A DNA stretch of 33,207 nt from Acidobacteriota bacterium (GTDB lineage: Bacteria; Acidobacteriota; Terriglobia; Terriglobales; Acidobacteriaceae). Below, one piece after another: positions 14,498 to 22,994 of the stretch. Position numbers and translations under genes: made by a program. The DNA lies in contig JAJZEA010000031.1 in assembly GCA_021851335.1 (NCBI GenBank), forward strand, positions 1-33,207. The letters run 5' to 3'. Each line of letters begins with the position of its first letter. Within the stretch, counting starts at the first letter, position 1. Below the pieces are notes generated by a model. The model had not been told where the DNA came from, did no database searches, and was given only the letters and a program-made list of their open reading frames with translations.

Positions 14498-17400
14498 ATG
14501 CAAAGGACAGCGGTTCGGCGGATGGCGGGGAGCGCGATTTCGCTTCTGTTGAGTGTGGGAGTGTGTGCGGGAATCTTGAGCACGATGGTGGCCATGACGG
14601 GCTGCGGTGGAAGCTCCAAGCCGATTGGCGTGACGATCAGCGCGGCGACAACCACGGTGGACGGCACGGATTCGGTCAGTTTGACGGCAACAGTCTCCCA
14701 TGACAAGAACAGCGCAGGAGTGAAGTGGGCGTTGAGCGGCGCAGGAGCCTTGTCCGGCCAGACGACCAGCGCGGCGACCTATACGGCGCCGGCGGCAAGC
14801 AGCGCCGCGCAGACGGCGACGATTACCGCCACCTCGGTGACGGACGCGACGAAAAGCGCGACAACGACGATCACCATTCCCGCGATGGTGAGCATCACCA
14901 CCAGCTCGCTGGGAGCTGGCTCCGTGGGTGTGGCTTACAGCACGGCGCTGATGGCCAGCGGCGGAATCTCGCCCTATAGCTGGACGCTGAGCAGCGGAAC
15001 CTTGCCGCCAAGCCTGAGCTTGTCCACCGCAGGTGTGCTTTCTGGTACGCCGACGGCCGCCGATGTGGGCAACTATAGTCTGACCTTTCAGGTGACCGAC
15101 TCCGGCACGGCAACTGCACTGACTACGACACAGGCTCTGAGCCTTTCCGTGACTCCTGCTCCTGCGATCACCTTTGCTACGACGACGCTGGCTACAGCAG
15201 ATTACAAGGTGGCCTATAGCGCAACGGTGATGGCAAGCGGCGGCGCCGGCACACTGACGTATTCCCTGGCAAGCGGCGCACTGCCTGCAGGGTTGGCGCT
15301 GTCAGCGAGCGGCATGATTACTGGAACGCCGACGGCGACGGGTAGCTTTGCATTCAGTGTTGCTGCCGCCGATGCCTTTGGCGACAAGCAGATGCAGAGC
15401 TTCACGCTGAAGGTGGTCTATCCGACATTGACGATCAGTCCGGCTTCGCTGCCAAACGCGTATGTGGGTGTGAGTTACATGCAGGCTTTGACGGCAACGG
15501 GCGGTTCCGGCGCAGGCTATCTGTGGAGTGTGTCGAGTGGCTCGACGTTGCCCGCGGGTCTGTCACTGTCTGCGGCTGGAGTTCTCTCGGGAACGCCAAC
15601 TGCATCGGCTTCTTCCAGCTTTGGCATAACCGTGACGGACTCGGCGGCCAACACCGCCAATCAGACGTATACGCTTGTGATCAAGCCAGCGCTGGCCGTG
15701 ACGACGGCGACGACGCTGCCTACTGGCTTTGTGGGAACAAGCTATAGCCAGCAACTGATGGCGACGGGCGGCTCCGGCACTGGCTATGCGTGGTCGGTGG
15801 CAAGCGGCGCGCTGCCGGGAGGGTTGACGCTGTCCACCGGAGGACTGATCTCCGGCTCGCCAACGGCTGCTGGCGCGTTCAGCTTCAGCGCGAAGGTATT
15901 GGATTCCGCAGGGAACGCGGCGACGGCGAGCTTCACCATTCAGGTGTATGCGGCGTTCACGCTTTCAGCTCCGAGCGCGACCGTGCCCGGACCCGGAACG
16001 ACGGGTGGAGTATACAGCGGAACGATCACGGCGACCGGCGGAAGCGGAAGCTATGCCTGGACAATCACCGGATTGCCATCCGACGGGATCAGCGCTTCGC
16101 CCAACGGCGGCACGGTGACTCTGAGCGGAACGCCAACGACTGCAACAACGGTGAGCTTCACCGCATCGGTGAAAGACACGGTGACGAACCAGACGCTTGG
16201 CCCGAATACCTACAGCATCGTGGTGAGTAATCCGGCACCTCTGACGTTGCCGACGACGACGCCGAGCAGCCTGGGAGCAGCAACGGTGGGCCAGGCCTAC
16301 AACGGGTCAGTGGTGGTCGCCGGCGGAGCAGGGCCGTTTACCTGGACAATCAATGGAACAGCCGTCACCAGCACCGGACTCGCCCTGTCCAACGGGCTGA
16401 GCGCGAGCAACTCTGGAGGAAATGCGCTGATGATTTCCGGTACGCCGACCGCAACCACCGGCGTTTCACTGACCAATGTCGCGGTGAAAGATAATACGGG
16501 GGCAACAACGGGACCGGATACCTATTCGATTGCCGTGAATGCTGCCGGATCGCAGGTGAGCGGGCAGATTACGCTGAACTCGAATTGTGGCGGCAGTGTT
16601 ACATCAGTGCCGACGATTACGGTGAGCATCAATTCTTCGCCGGTGCAAACCGTAACAACGGACAGCAATGGAAACTACTCCTTTGCCAGCGTGCCAAACG
16701 GAAGTTACACCATTACGCCGTCGATAACCGGGCCAAGCTCGATCTTCTTTCCGGCGACGGCCAGCGTTACGGTGAACAACGGTGCGATTACCGGCCAGAA
16801 CTTTACCGCATCGCTGGGCTACACCGTCTCTGGGACGGTGAGTTACAGCGGCTCGAACCGAGGCCAGGTTTACGTGACGCTGAGCAATAGAAGTTGCAGC
16901 AGCAGCACGCTGGGCACAAGCATCACGGAGGCCGAACTCGGCTCCGGAGGCAGCTTCACGATTCAAGGCGTTCCTCCGGGTAACTACACGGTGAGCGCGG
17001 GCATGGATATTCAAGGCCAGGGAGTGCCGAATGCGGCTGATCCTCAATCGAGCCTGGTGAGCGAAAGCGTGACCAGCGCCAATGTGTCTGGAGTGAGCCT
17101 GACACTGACCGACTCATCGCTGAGTGCGCCAACCTCCACGCCGGGCATTCAGGCAATTACGCCGATCGATCAAGGGGTGATACTCAGCTACAAACCCATT
17201 ACGAACAGCAATAACATGGAGCAGGTAACCTCCTATACCGTGGAATGGAGCACCAACTCTTCGTTCAGCAGTCCATCGACCGCGACCTTTCCTGCGATTG
17301 GAAGCAAGGCTACGATCTGGATTCTGGACAACAGTACGTCGGGAATCAGCGGGAGCTTTACAAACGGCACGCAGTACTACTTCCGAGCGCGTGGCAATGT

Positions 17401-18448
17401 TCCGGCAGGATCAGGCCCCTGGACCGTCTGGGGCGGAAGTTCGCCGACTGCGGTAACGGCTGGAGCACTCTCCGGGTCGAGTTACTACTCGGTGAGCGGT
17501 ACGGTCACGCTTCCGTCGGGGATAACTCCGACCGGACCGCTCTATGTCGGCTACTTTGATATGTCGCATGGTGCCGCCTATGCGACAGTGATCGCGAGTC
17601 CATCGAATTCATCGTCGAACGCATTCACGGTATCGGTTCCGAGCGGAAGTAACTACTACTTCTTCGGTATCCTCGATCAGAACAAGAATGGCGTAGTGGA
17701 TATAGGCGATGTGACCAATGTGACACAGGGGAATGGAGCCAACTCAGCGGTTTCGATCACGAGCAGTATGACAGGCCAGAATCTTACCCTGTCAGCCAGT
17801 AACAGCACAGCAACGGTGAGCACACAGAACCAGATGTTTACCTCTTCCAGCGGTACGTCGCAGTCCTACGGACTGAACCTCAGCGTTCGAGCAGGCTATA
17901 AACTGCCTGTGGCTGTCACTGTGGTCTCCGGTCCGAATATGATCCATCCTGTCGACCTGGCATCCTGTTCCAGTTGCGGACATGTTCAGTTCAACTACTC
18001 ACCGAATCTGAGCGGCACGATACCCAAAGTTGGGGATGCGTATAGCTTCATGGTCACGTATAGCGACGGAACGACAGAGACTGTGACCAGCTCTGTTACG
18101 GCTGTTCTGACAGCATTTGCCACGGCACTGTCACCCTCGGGCAGCGTTCCTGGGGACACAATGCCTACGTTTACCTGGACAGACCCATCGAGCGCTGGCA
18201 GCTACACCTACCAGTTTACTTTGACGGATAGCAGCGGTAATACGATCTGGCAGATTCCAGGAAATAACAGTAACTCTGGAAACTTCAGCAGTTCGATCAC
18301 TTCCATCACATGGGGGACAGATCCAACCGGTAACAATAATCCTCCCAGCGTCTCTTCGCTTTCGTCGGGAGTTACGTATAACTGGCAGATAGCCGCGCAG
18401 GATGCAAACGGAAATCAAGCGGTGACAGGAGTGAATCTTATCCCATAG
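14498..18448 (+). CDS. Very large Ig-like (He_PIG) repeat lipoprotein
   Basis: 1316 residues from ATG 14498, with GGAGG 8 nt upstream. The N-terminus is a lipoprotein signal ending VAMTG-C. One Ig-like domain (nt 14630-14885) is followed by about six putative-Ig repeats (nt 14890-16545). Their recurrent core reads GVxY...ASGG...YSWTLSSGTLPxxLSLS..GVLSGTPTA. Two carboxypeptidase-regulatory-like beta-sandwiches (nt 16560-17100), a fibronectin-III-like domain (nt 17140-17460) and further beta domains complete it. A calcium-loop-like motif DQNKNGVVDIGD lies near nt 17677-17712. It is rich in Ser, Thr and Gly with almost no Lys in the repeats. It is probably an outer-surface adhesin, carbohydrate binder or stalk, anchored only by lipid. 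No enzymatic domain was recognised. It shares a bidirectional terminator with the ferritin-like gene. Confidence 0.85.
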   Translation: MQRTAVRRMAGSAISLLLSVGVCAGILSTMVAMTGCGGSSKPIGVTISAATTTVDGTDSVSLTATVSHDKNSAGVKWALSGAGALSGQTTSAATYTAPAASSAAQTATITATSVTDATKSATTTITIPAMVSITTSSLGAGSVGVAYSTALMASGGISPYSWTLSSGTLPPSLSLSTAGVLSGTPTAADVGNYSLTFQVTDSGTATALTTTQALSLSVTPAPAITFATTTLATADYKVAYSATVMASGGAGTLTYSLASGALPAGLALSASGMITGTPTATGSFAFSVAAADAFGDKQMQSFTLKVVYPTLTISPASLPNAYVGVSYMQALTATGGSGAGYLWSVSSGSTLPAGLSLSAAGVLSGTPTASASSSFGITVTDSAANTANQTYTLVIKPALAVTTATTLPTGFVGTSYSQQLMATGGSGTGYAWSVASGALPGGLTLSTGGLISGSPTAAGAFSFSAKVLDSAGNAATASFTIQVYAAFTLSAPSATVPGPGTTGGVYSGTITATGGSGSYAWTITGLPSDGISASPNGGTVTLSGTPTTATTVSFTASVKDTVTNQTLGPNTYSIVVSNPAPLTLPTTTPSSLGAATVGQAYNGSVVVAGGAGPFTWTINGTAVTSTGLALSNGLSASNSGGNALMISGTPTATTGVSLTNVAVKDNTGATTGPDTYSIAVNAAGSQVSGQITLNSNCGGSVTSVPTITVSINSSPVQTVTTDSNGNYSFASVPNGSYTITPSITGPSSIFFPATASVTVNNGAITGQNFTASLGYTVSGTVSYSGSNRGQVYVTLSNRSCSSSTLGTSITEAELGSGGSFTIQGVPPGNYTVSAGMDIQGQGVPNAADPQSSLVSESVTSANVSGVSLTLTDSSLSAPTSTPGIQAITPIDQGVILSYKPITNSNNMEQVTSYTVEWSTNSSFSSPSTATFPAIGSKATIWILDNSTSGISGSFTNGTQYYFRARGNVPAGSGPWTVWGGSSPTAVTAGALSGSSYYSVSGTVTLPSGITPTGPLYVGYFDMSHGAAYATVIASPSNSSSNAFTVSVPSGSNYYFFGILDQNKNGVVDIGDVTNVTQGNGANSAVSITSSMTGQNLTLSASNSTATVSTQNQMFTSSSGTSQSYGLNLSVRAGYKLPVAVTVVSGPNMIHPVDLASCSSCGHVQFNYSPNLSGTIPKVGDAYSFMVTYSDGTTETVTSSVTAVLTAFATALSPSGSVPGDTMPTFTWTDPSSAGSYTYQFTLTDSSGNTIWQIPGNNSNSGNFSSSITSITWGTDPTGNNNPPSVSSLSSGVTYNWQIAAQDANGNQAVTGVNLIP

Positions 18449-18472
18449 CTGCGTGAAACAGGCAACAGAATG

Positions 18473-18506
18473 AAAGCGCGGTCAGCCCCAAGGCTGACCG
18501 CGCTTT
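18473..18506. terminator. Strong bidirectional terminator hairpin
   Basis: AAAGCGCGGTCAGCC (18473-18487) pairs perfectly with GGCTGACCGCGCTTT (18492-18506) around a CCAA loop. The 15-bp stem has T-rich tails on both strands. It lies 24 nt beyond the Ig-repeat gene and 90 nt beyond the convergent ferritin-like gene. Confidence 0.88.
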
Positions 18507-18596
18507 CCTTTGTTTCAACCTGCACTGGGAAGCTTGCAGGCGTTATGCGATCCGGGGAGAATCGTATGTACTTCCGGCCTGAAACAGGGGAAGCGG

Positions 18597-19577
18597 TTAT
18601 GCGGATGGCGCGCTGCCGGTGCATGCCAACTGGATGGATGCTGCGCCCATGAGCGCGGTCTGAAAGCTGTAAGCCGTGGTGCCGCTGCCCTGTGTTAGGA
18701 ACGGCCCAAGAGCAGCCGCTGCCGAAGCCGATCCGTTGTAGACCGAGGTGAGCGTGTCGGTCGATTCGTAGCAGTCGTTGTCGGCGGGCAGGATAGAGGT
18801 GCCGGCAAAGGAGGTTCCGCTGGGAATGGCGCGAGCGAGAGAACGGTGTTCGGCTTCAACGCCGAGGATGGCCGCGCTGATCTTGGCAAATTCGGAAAGC
18901 TGCGCCGAGGTGTACGCCGAGCCGCTGGCCGACATCTGGGTTGCGCTGTAAGGCGAAACGCCGCCAATCATGAGGCTGAACTCTTCAACCGCTGTCATGT
19001 AGGCGGCGATGAAGGCCGTCTCCAGCGCGACGAGCACGGGGAAGAAGTTGGTGAGCGTATCGAAGGTGCCGGTGGGGAAGTAAAAGGTTTGTACCGGATC
19101 GCTGGTGGCTGCGCTGATATTGAGCTGCGTGCGAAAAAGATCGGCGTGCTGAATTTCCTCGGACAATGCGCCGCGCAGGTAGCCCACGTTGGCCACGCTG
19201 CCATTGGAGCTGACAGTGGTTGCCGTGCCGCCGGTGCCGGCCAGATTCGGGTCCTGGATGACGCCGCCAACCAATGCGTTGTAATACATCGTTGTGGCCA
19301 GGTCTTCGGCGATGAGCGCTGCGGTGAAGATTTGCTGCGCAGTGTCTGCCGTGACGGTGGCCTGAGCCATTGCGGTGGTTCCGGTCGAGCCACATCCGGC
19401 GAGTGCAGCCGTGCCGGCGACGGCACCGGCGATGCCAACTCCGGCCAGGAAGCGCCTGCGGTTCATGGCCTGGATTGCCTGATCCATACGGCGAATCGAG
19501 TTGATGCCGAAGGAAGCGGCGACGTCGGATTCTGCGGCGTGAAGAGTCGACTGGTTGCGAAAGCGTAGCAAGTGCAT
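18597..19577 (-). CDS. Tat-exported ferritin-like lipoprotein
   Basis: 326 residues from ATG 19577, which has AGGAGG 5 nt upstream. Residues 38-62 are a twin-arginine signal (NRRRFLAG, then a hydrophobic core) ending in the lipobox ALAG-C (C62). Export is thus predicted by the Tat route, folded, followed by lipid attachment. The mature part matches the Ferritin_2-like four-helix family. Metal-ligand-type residues are seen in IAEDLATTMYYNAL, SEEIQHADLF, ALETAFIAAYM and GVEAEHRSLAR. Folded export suits a protein that binds metal in the cytoplasm. The 37 residues before the twin arginine are unusually long; internal ATGs at residues 31 and 38 are alternatives but lack ribosome binding sites. The function of the family is unclear, and iron binding is inferred. 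Confidence 0.85.
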   Translation of the reverse strand: MHLLRFRNQSTLHAAESDVAASFGINSIRRMDQAIQAMNRRRFLAGVGIAGAVAGTAALAGCGSTGTTAMAQATVTADTAQQIFTAALIAEDLATTMYYNALVGGVIQDPNLAGTGGTATTVSSNGSVANVGYLRGALSEEIQHADLFRTQLNISAATSDPVQTFYFPTGTFDTLTNFFPVLVALETAFIAAYMTAVEEFSLMIGGVSPYSATQMSASGSAYTSAQLSEFAKISAAILGVEAEHRSLARAIPSGTSFAGTSILPADNDCYESTDTLTSVYNGSASAAAALGPFLTQGSGTTAYSFQTALMGAASIQLACTGSAPSA

Positions 19578-19701
19578 GGAGTCCTCCTGCAATGGGAACG
19601 AAGTAGTCTGCAAATTGGATTGCGTCGAGGAGAAGTTTTTTTCGCTGGTATTCTTGGGGTGCGGGTGCGATCGTTTCCGGCACAATTCTGAGGTGAACAG
19701 G

Positions 19702-20970
19702 ATGCAAGCGGGATCAGGCGGGGCAACAAGTGGGAAGCGGATTCCGAGCTTGTTGTTTTGCTCACTTCTGTCGATGGCGGGTTTGGTCGGCTGTGGCCAT
19801 TTTCAGCCTCATGCGCACAGCTATGTGTATGTCTCGGCACGCGAGGTCTATCTGCGGGATCGCGTTGCCGCGGTATCCAACCGTGTGGCGCTGGTGAAAA
19901 ACGGCGCGCGGCTGGAGGTGCTCGAGCAGGGCCATCGTTTTGATCAGGTCAGGACGCAGGATGGGAAAGTGGGCTGGCTGATGGATCACCTGGTAATCGA
20001 TGAGCGGCAGTATGACGCCTATCAACATCTGGCGATGCAGCACGCGCAGGATCCGGTTGTGGCTACGGCGCAGCTTCGCGATGATCTCTACCTGCACCTG
20101 ACGCCGGGCAGGCAGACGGATCATTTCTATCTGGTTGCCGGAAACTCCCATGTCGCGCTGCTGGAGCGAGCATCGATTCCGCATATCGTACCCGGCGCTG
20201 TTCCGGCGCAGGCTGCTGCCGCTGGGCAAAAGACGCCGGCCGAGATTCCGATGGAAGACTGGTGGCTGGTGCGGGATAACAACGGCGACACGGGGTGGCT
20301 GCTGGGGAGTCGCGTGGATGTGGATATTCCCGACGCCATAGGGGAGTATGCCGAAGGACAGCGCATGGTGGCGGATTATCCGCTGGCGACGGTGACCGAC
20401 GATGGGCGCGCTCCACGCGAAGAAGCGCGGGCGAACCGCCACGGTCACCGCGCTGGACGAAAAGCCGATCGTGAGGGCCATGCGCCCGGAGCCGGTACTG
20501 CTGTCGGCGCGGATGCGAGCGCTTCGAACTCCGGCACACAGGCTACGGCTACGACCCCGCGACAGATGACCGAGTATCTGGTGTTGCTGGCGCAGCCGAA
20601 GAGCGGGCTTCCGTACGATTTTGACCAGATTCGCGTCTTTACCTGGAGCTTGAATCATCATCGTTACGAGACTGCGTATCGGCTGCGTGGATTTGAGGGC
20701 TTTTTGCCGGTGACGATCACGCATGAATCGGTCAATGGCTTGCAGTATCCCGCCTTTACCCTTCGCATCGCGGGCGAGGGTGGATCCGTGATTGATCCTG
20801 CGACAGGAATCGCACATCCGGTTGCGCCGCGCACGGTCAGCTTCCGGATGGAAGGCAATATCATCCGGCGAACCGGGGCAGATCAGTCACCGATCGAAAC
20901 GCGCAAGGAAGGACAGGGCGATCCTGCGGCTGCCGGGAAGACGGGGAAGGCGCACAAGCACCGCCGGTAG
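19702..20970 (+). CDS. Lipoprotein with bacterial SH3-like domains
   Basis: 422 residues from ATG 19702, the start that gives a proper lipoprotein signal (IPSLLFCSLLSMAGLVG-C, C31). Two SH3b-like segments follow. Residues about 40-105 contain YVSAREVYLRDR, then VALVKNGARLEVLEQGHRFD and KVGWLMDHLV. Residues about 125-215 end WWLVRDNNGDTGWLLGSRV. A low-complexity, basic His/Arg/Ala linker (about 240-290) separates them from a C-terminal domain (about 300-400) with no family I recognise. SH3b domains usually bind cell-wall peptides or proteins. The gene is divergent from the ferritin-like gene and ends 5 nt from the convergent aminotransferase. Confidence 0.75.
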   Translation: MQAGSGGATSGKRIPSLLFCSLLSMAGLVGCGHFQPHAHSYVYVSAREVYLRDRVAAVSNRVALVKNGARLEVLEQGHRFDQVRTQDGKVGWLMDHLVIDERQYDAYQHLAMQHAQDPVVATAQLRDDLYLHLTPGRQTDHFYLVAGNSHVALLERASIPHIVPGAVPAQAAAAGQKTPAEIPMEDWWLVRDNNGDTGWLLGSRVDVDIPDAIGEYAEGQRMVADYPLATVTDDGRAPREEARANRHGHRAGRKADREGHAPGAGTAVGADASASNSGTQATATTPRQMTEYLVLLAQPKSGLPYDFDQIRVFTWSLNHHRYETAYRLRGFEGFLPVTITHESVNGLQYPAFTLRIAGEGGSVIDPATGIAHPVAPRTVSFRMEGNIIRRTGADQSPIETRKEGQGDPAAAGKTGKAHKHRR

Positions 20971-20975
20971 CTGAC

Positions 20976-22184
20976 CTACACAGGTGTGCTGAGAAATGAG
21001 GCGATGGCATCGACGACGGCCTGTTGCTCGGCCTCTGTGATCTCCGGGAAGATGGGCAGCGCAAGCACTTCGCGTGCGGCGCGCTCGGCCTCAGGAAAAC
21101 TGCCTTCGGAGTAGCCCAGCGAAGCAAGCGCCTTCTGCTGGTGCAGGGGTATCGGATAGTAAATCTCTGAACCGATCTGCCGCGTGGTGAGAAAGCTACG
21201 CAAAGCGTCGCGGCGAGTGCAGCGAATGACGTATTGATGCCAGACGTGATGCTGGCCTGCGGTCTCTGTGGGCAGCACGACGCCATGCGTGGGATAGGTG
21301 GCGGCATCGGCGAGTCCGGCGGCGCGAAACAGGGAGTGGTAGCGTGTAGCCGCGGCTCGACGCTGTTCGTTCCAGCGCTGGATGTGGCGCAGCTTGACGT
21401 TGAGAATGGCTCCCTGGAAGCCGTCCATGCGAGCGTTCCATCCTATTTCGTCATGATGATAGCGGATGCGCATGCCGTGCTGGCGGAGAATGCGCGCGCG
21501 CTCGGCGAATTCAGGGTTGTTGGTGGTGACCAGCCCGGCGTCGCCGGCTGCGCTCAGGTTTTTGGTGGGATAAAAGCTGAAGGCTGCCATATCGCCGAGT
21601 CCGCCGGCGTGTGTTTGCTGCCAGCGGGCGCCCCAGGCTTGAGCCGCGTCTTCGATGAGCAACAGATGGCGTTCCCGGGCCAACTGTGCAAAGCCCTGCC
21701 AGTCAACGCATTGTCCATAGAGATGCACGGGCAGCAGTGCGCGAATGGAATCCGCGCCGGGCGATTGCAGGACGGATTCCACGGCTTGGGGTGAGAGATT
21801 GAAGTTGACCGGATCGATATCGGCAAGCACGGGTCGCAGACCGGCGCGAAGAATGGAACTGACCGAGGCAAAAAAGCTGAAGGGTGTAGTGACGACAGCG
21901 TCTCCCGGGCCGATGCCGGCGGCGGCCAAAGCCAGCCAAAGGGCATCTGTGCCGGAAGAACAGCCGATGGCCGCCGCAACGCTGAGGTGCTCGGCTGCCG
22001 CTGCTTCAAACTGCTGCACCGGCTCGCCGAGGATGAACTGCCGACGATCGATGACTGTGCCAAGTGCGGCCAGTAACTCGTCGCGCAGGGGCGCGTACTG
22101 GCGCTCGAGGTCGATCATGGGAACGGCAGCGACGGTGGATGGACGGACAGCGGAAGCGGTGGAGCTTTGGGCAGCGGTGGACAT
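20976..22184 (-). CDS. DegT/DnrJ/EryC1/StrS-family sugar aminotransferase
   Basis: 402 residues. Family motifs in order: MIDLERQYAPLRDEL at the N-terminus, IGCSSGTDALWLAL, the PLP-ring aspartate in LIEDAAQAWGA (D179), and the Schiff-base lysine in FSFYPTKNLSAAGD (K208). Late motifs are RMDGFQGAILNVKL and SEIYYPIPLHQQ. These are type I fold PLP enzymes that aminate keto-sugar nucleotides for polysaccharide or glycan synthesis; the substrate is unknown. The start ATG 22184 gives a 22-residue Ser/Ala-rich leader. ATG 22118 (at MIDLERQY) is an alternative, and neither has a strong ribosome binding site. No other sugar-nucleotide gene is beside it, so it is an orphan in this window. Confidence 0.9.
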   Translation of the reverse strand: MSTAAQSSTASAVRPSTVAAVPMIDLERQYAPLRDELLAALGTVIDRRQFILGEPVQQFEAAAAEHLSVAAAIGCSSGTDALWLALAAAGIGPGDAVVTTPFSFFASVSSILRAGLRPVLADIDPVNFNLSPQAVESVLQSPGADSIRALLPVHLYGQCVDWQGFAQLARERHLLLIEDAAQAWGARWQQTHAGGLGDMAAFSFYPTKNLSAAGDAGLVTTNNPEFAERARILRQHGMRIRYHHDEIGWNARMDGFQGAILNVKLRHIQRWNEQRRAAATRYHSLFRAAGLADAATYPTHGVVLPTETAGQHHVWHQYVIRCTRRDALRSFLTTRQIGSEIYYPIPLHQQKALASLGYSEGSFPEAERAAREVLALPIFPEITEAEQQAVVDAIASFLSTPV

Positions 22185-22643
22185 GGATGGAGAATACCTC
22201 TGATGCGGCAGCGGCGCGGCGGACAAGGCTGCTCGAATGCATCTCTCATCTTAAATAATGGCAAACGGCGGCGTTGGGATGAGATGAAAGTGCTGGAGCG
22301 CGTTTCGTGAGGAAGTAAGCCAGATGCGACCCGTTTCTGCCGCGTCGTCCAAGCGGGACTGACCCATTCCATAGAAACCGCAAAGGCATACAGGAAACAC
22401 GCTTGAATGGATGCTGCCACGCGAGAGGATGCCCGGTTCGAAATCATGGTCAATTTGAGTCTGCCTTGTTACTCGCAGGGCTGAGCGCCTATAGTGATGG
22501 TGTTGACGGACGCTGGCTCGCTCAGGCGTTCGATGTAGCCCGTGTTGTCGCTTTCGTCTTTTGCGTCGGCGACGAATTCACCTGAATCAGGTCAACCTTT
22601 TGCTTCCAGGCAAAGCCAAAAATTCTTCCCAGGAGATCGGCAC
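22185..22643. other. 459-nt divergent intergenic region upstream of hfq
   Basis: No protein gene was recognised here. It contains the likely hfq promoter (22466-22495) and a leader of about 140 nt with a 13-bp palindrome, ACCTGA-A-TCAGGT (22580-22592). The part at 22255-22440 holds no structure that I could assign to a known RNA family. A TTCGAAA motif near 22438 looks tRNA-like but has no matching arm. Confidence 0.4.
22466..22495 (+). promoter_or_regulatory. Putative hfq promoter
   Basis: TTGTTA (22466-22471), an 18-nt spacer and TATAGT (22490-22495): 4/6 and 5/6 matches to sigma-70 hexamers. It would give a leader of about 140 nt before hfq. Autoregulation of hfq through its leader is known in enterobacteria; it is not demonstrated by this sequence. 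Confidence 0.45.
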
Positions 22644-22937
22644 ATGGACAACAAGCCGGCACAGAATATTCAGGACACATTCCTGAATACGGTTCGCAAA
22701 GACAAAACCCCCATCACGATTTATTTGGTCAGTGGCGTGAAGCTGACAGGGCGCATCCGCTCGTTTGACAAGTATTCCGTGCTGCTGGAAAACAACAGCC
22801 AGGAGCAGTTGATCTTCAAGCACGCCATCTCGACCGTGGTGAGTAACCGCGCCGTGATGCACGGTGGAGAGCATCGACCTGCATCGCCCGCCGGTGCTGC
22901 GCCGACTGCGCCCGTGACGCCAGCGAGCAACTCCTGA
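22644..22937 (+). CDS. hfq: RNA chaperone Hfq
   Basis: 97 residues; the ATG has AGGAG 8 nt upstream. The Sm1 motif ([20 protein letters not shown]) and Sm2 motif ([11 protein letters not shown], a KHA variant of the usual YKHAIST) are complete. Phe and Asn residues ([11 protein letters not shown]) form the usual N-terminal helix. Hfq hexamers pair small RNAs with mRNAs and protect RNA. The C-terminal tail (about 72-97) is short, Ala/Pro-rich and unstructured. HflX follows 57 nt downstream, the conserved hfq-hflX order. The miaA gene often found upstream is absent. Confidence 0.97.
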   Translation: MDNKPAQNIQDTFLNTVRKDKTPITIYLVSGVKLTGRIRSFDKYSVLLENNSQEQLIFKHAISTVVSNRAVMHGGEHRPASPAGAAPTAPVTPASNS

Positions 22938-22994
22938 TGTTTCGACAGGTCATGTCGCGGCGGCCACTGGATTGCGCATGAGTCGTGAGGCGCC

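Noticed and set aside
14600..16550. Repetitive DNA as a possible CRISPR or tandem DNA repeat
   Set aside because: The repetition is at the protein-domain level (about 85-90 residues, diverged), not identical DNA repeats with spacers.
19762..20817. Minus-strand open frame of 351 codons opposite the SH3 lipoprotein
   Set aside because: No recognisable domain; the sense strand has a lipoprotein signal and SH3-like repeats.
22430..22450. tRNA-like GGTTCGAAATC in the hfq upstream region
   Set aside because: No T-arm stem, anticodon arm or CCA around it; chance match.
22502..22507. TTGACG as a -35 box for hfq
   Set aside because: No -10 hexamer at 15-19 nt; the TTGTTA/TATAGT pair just upstream fits better.
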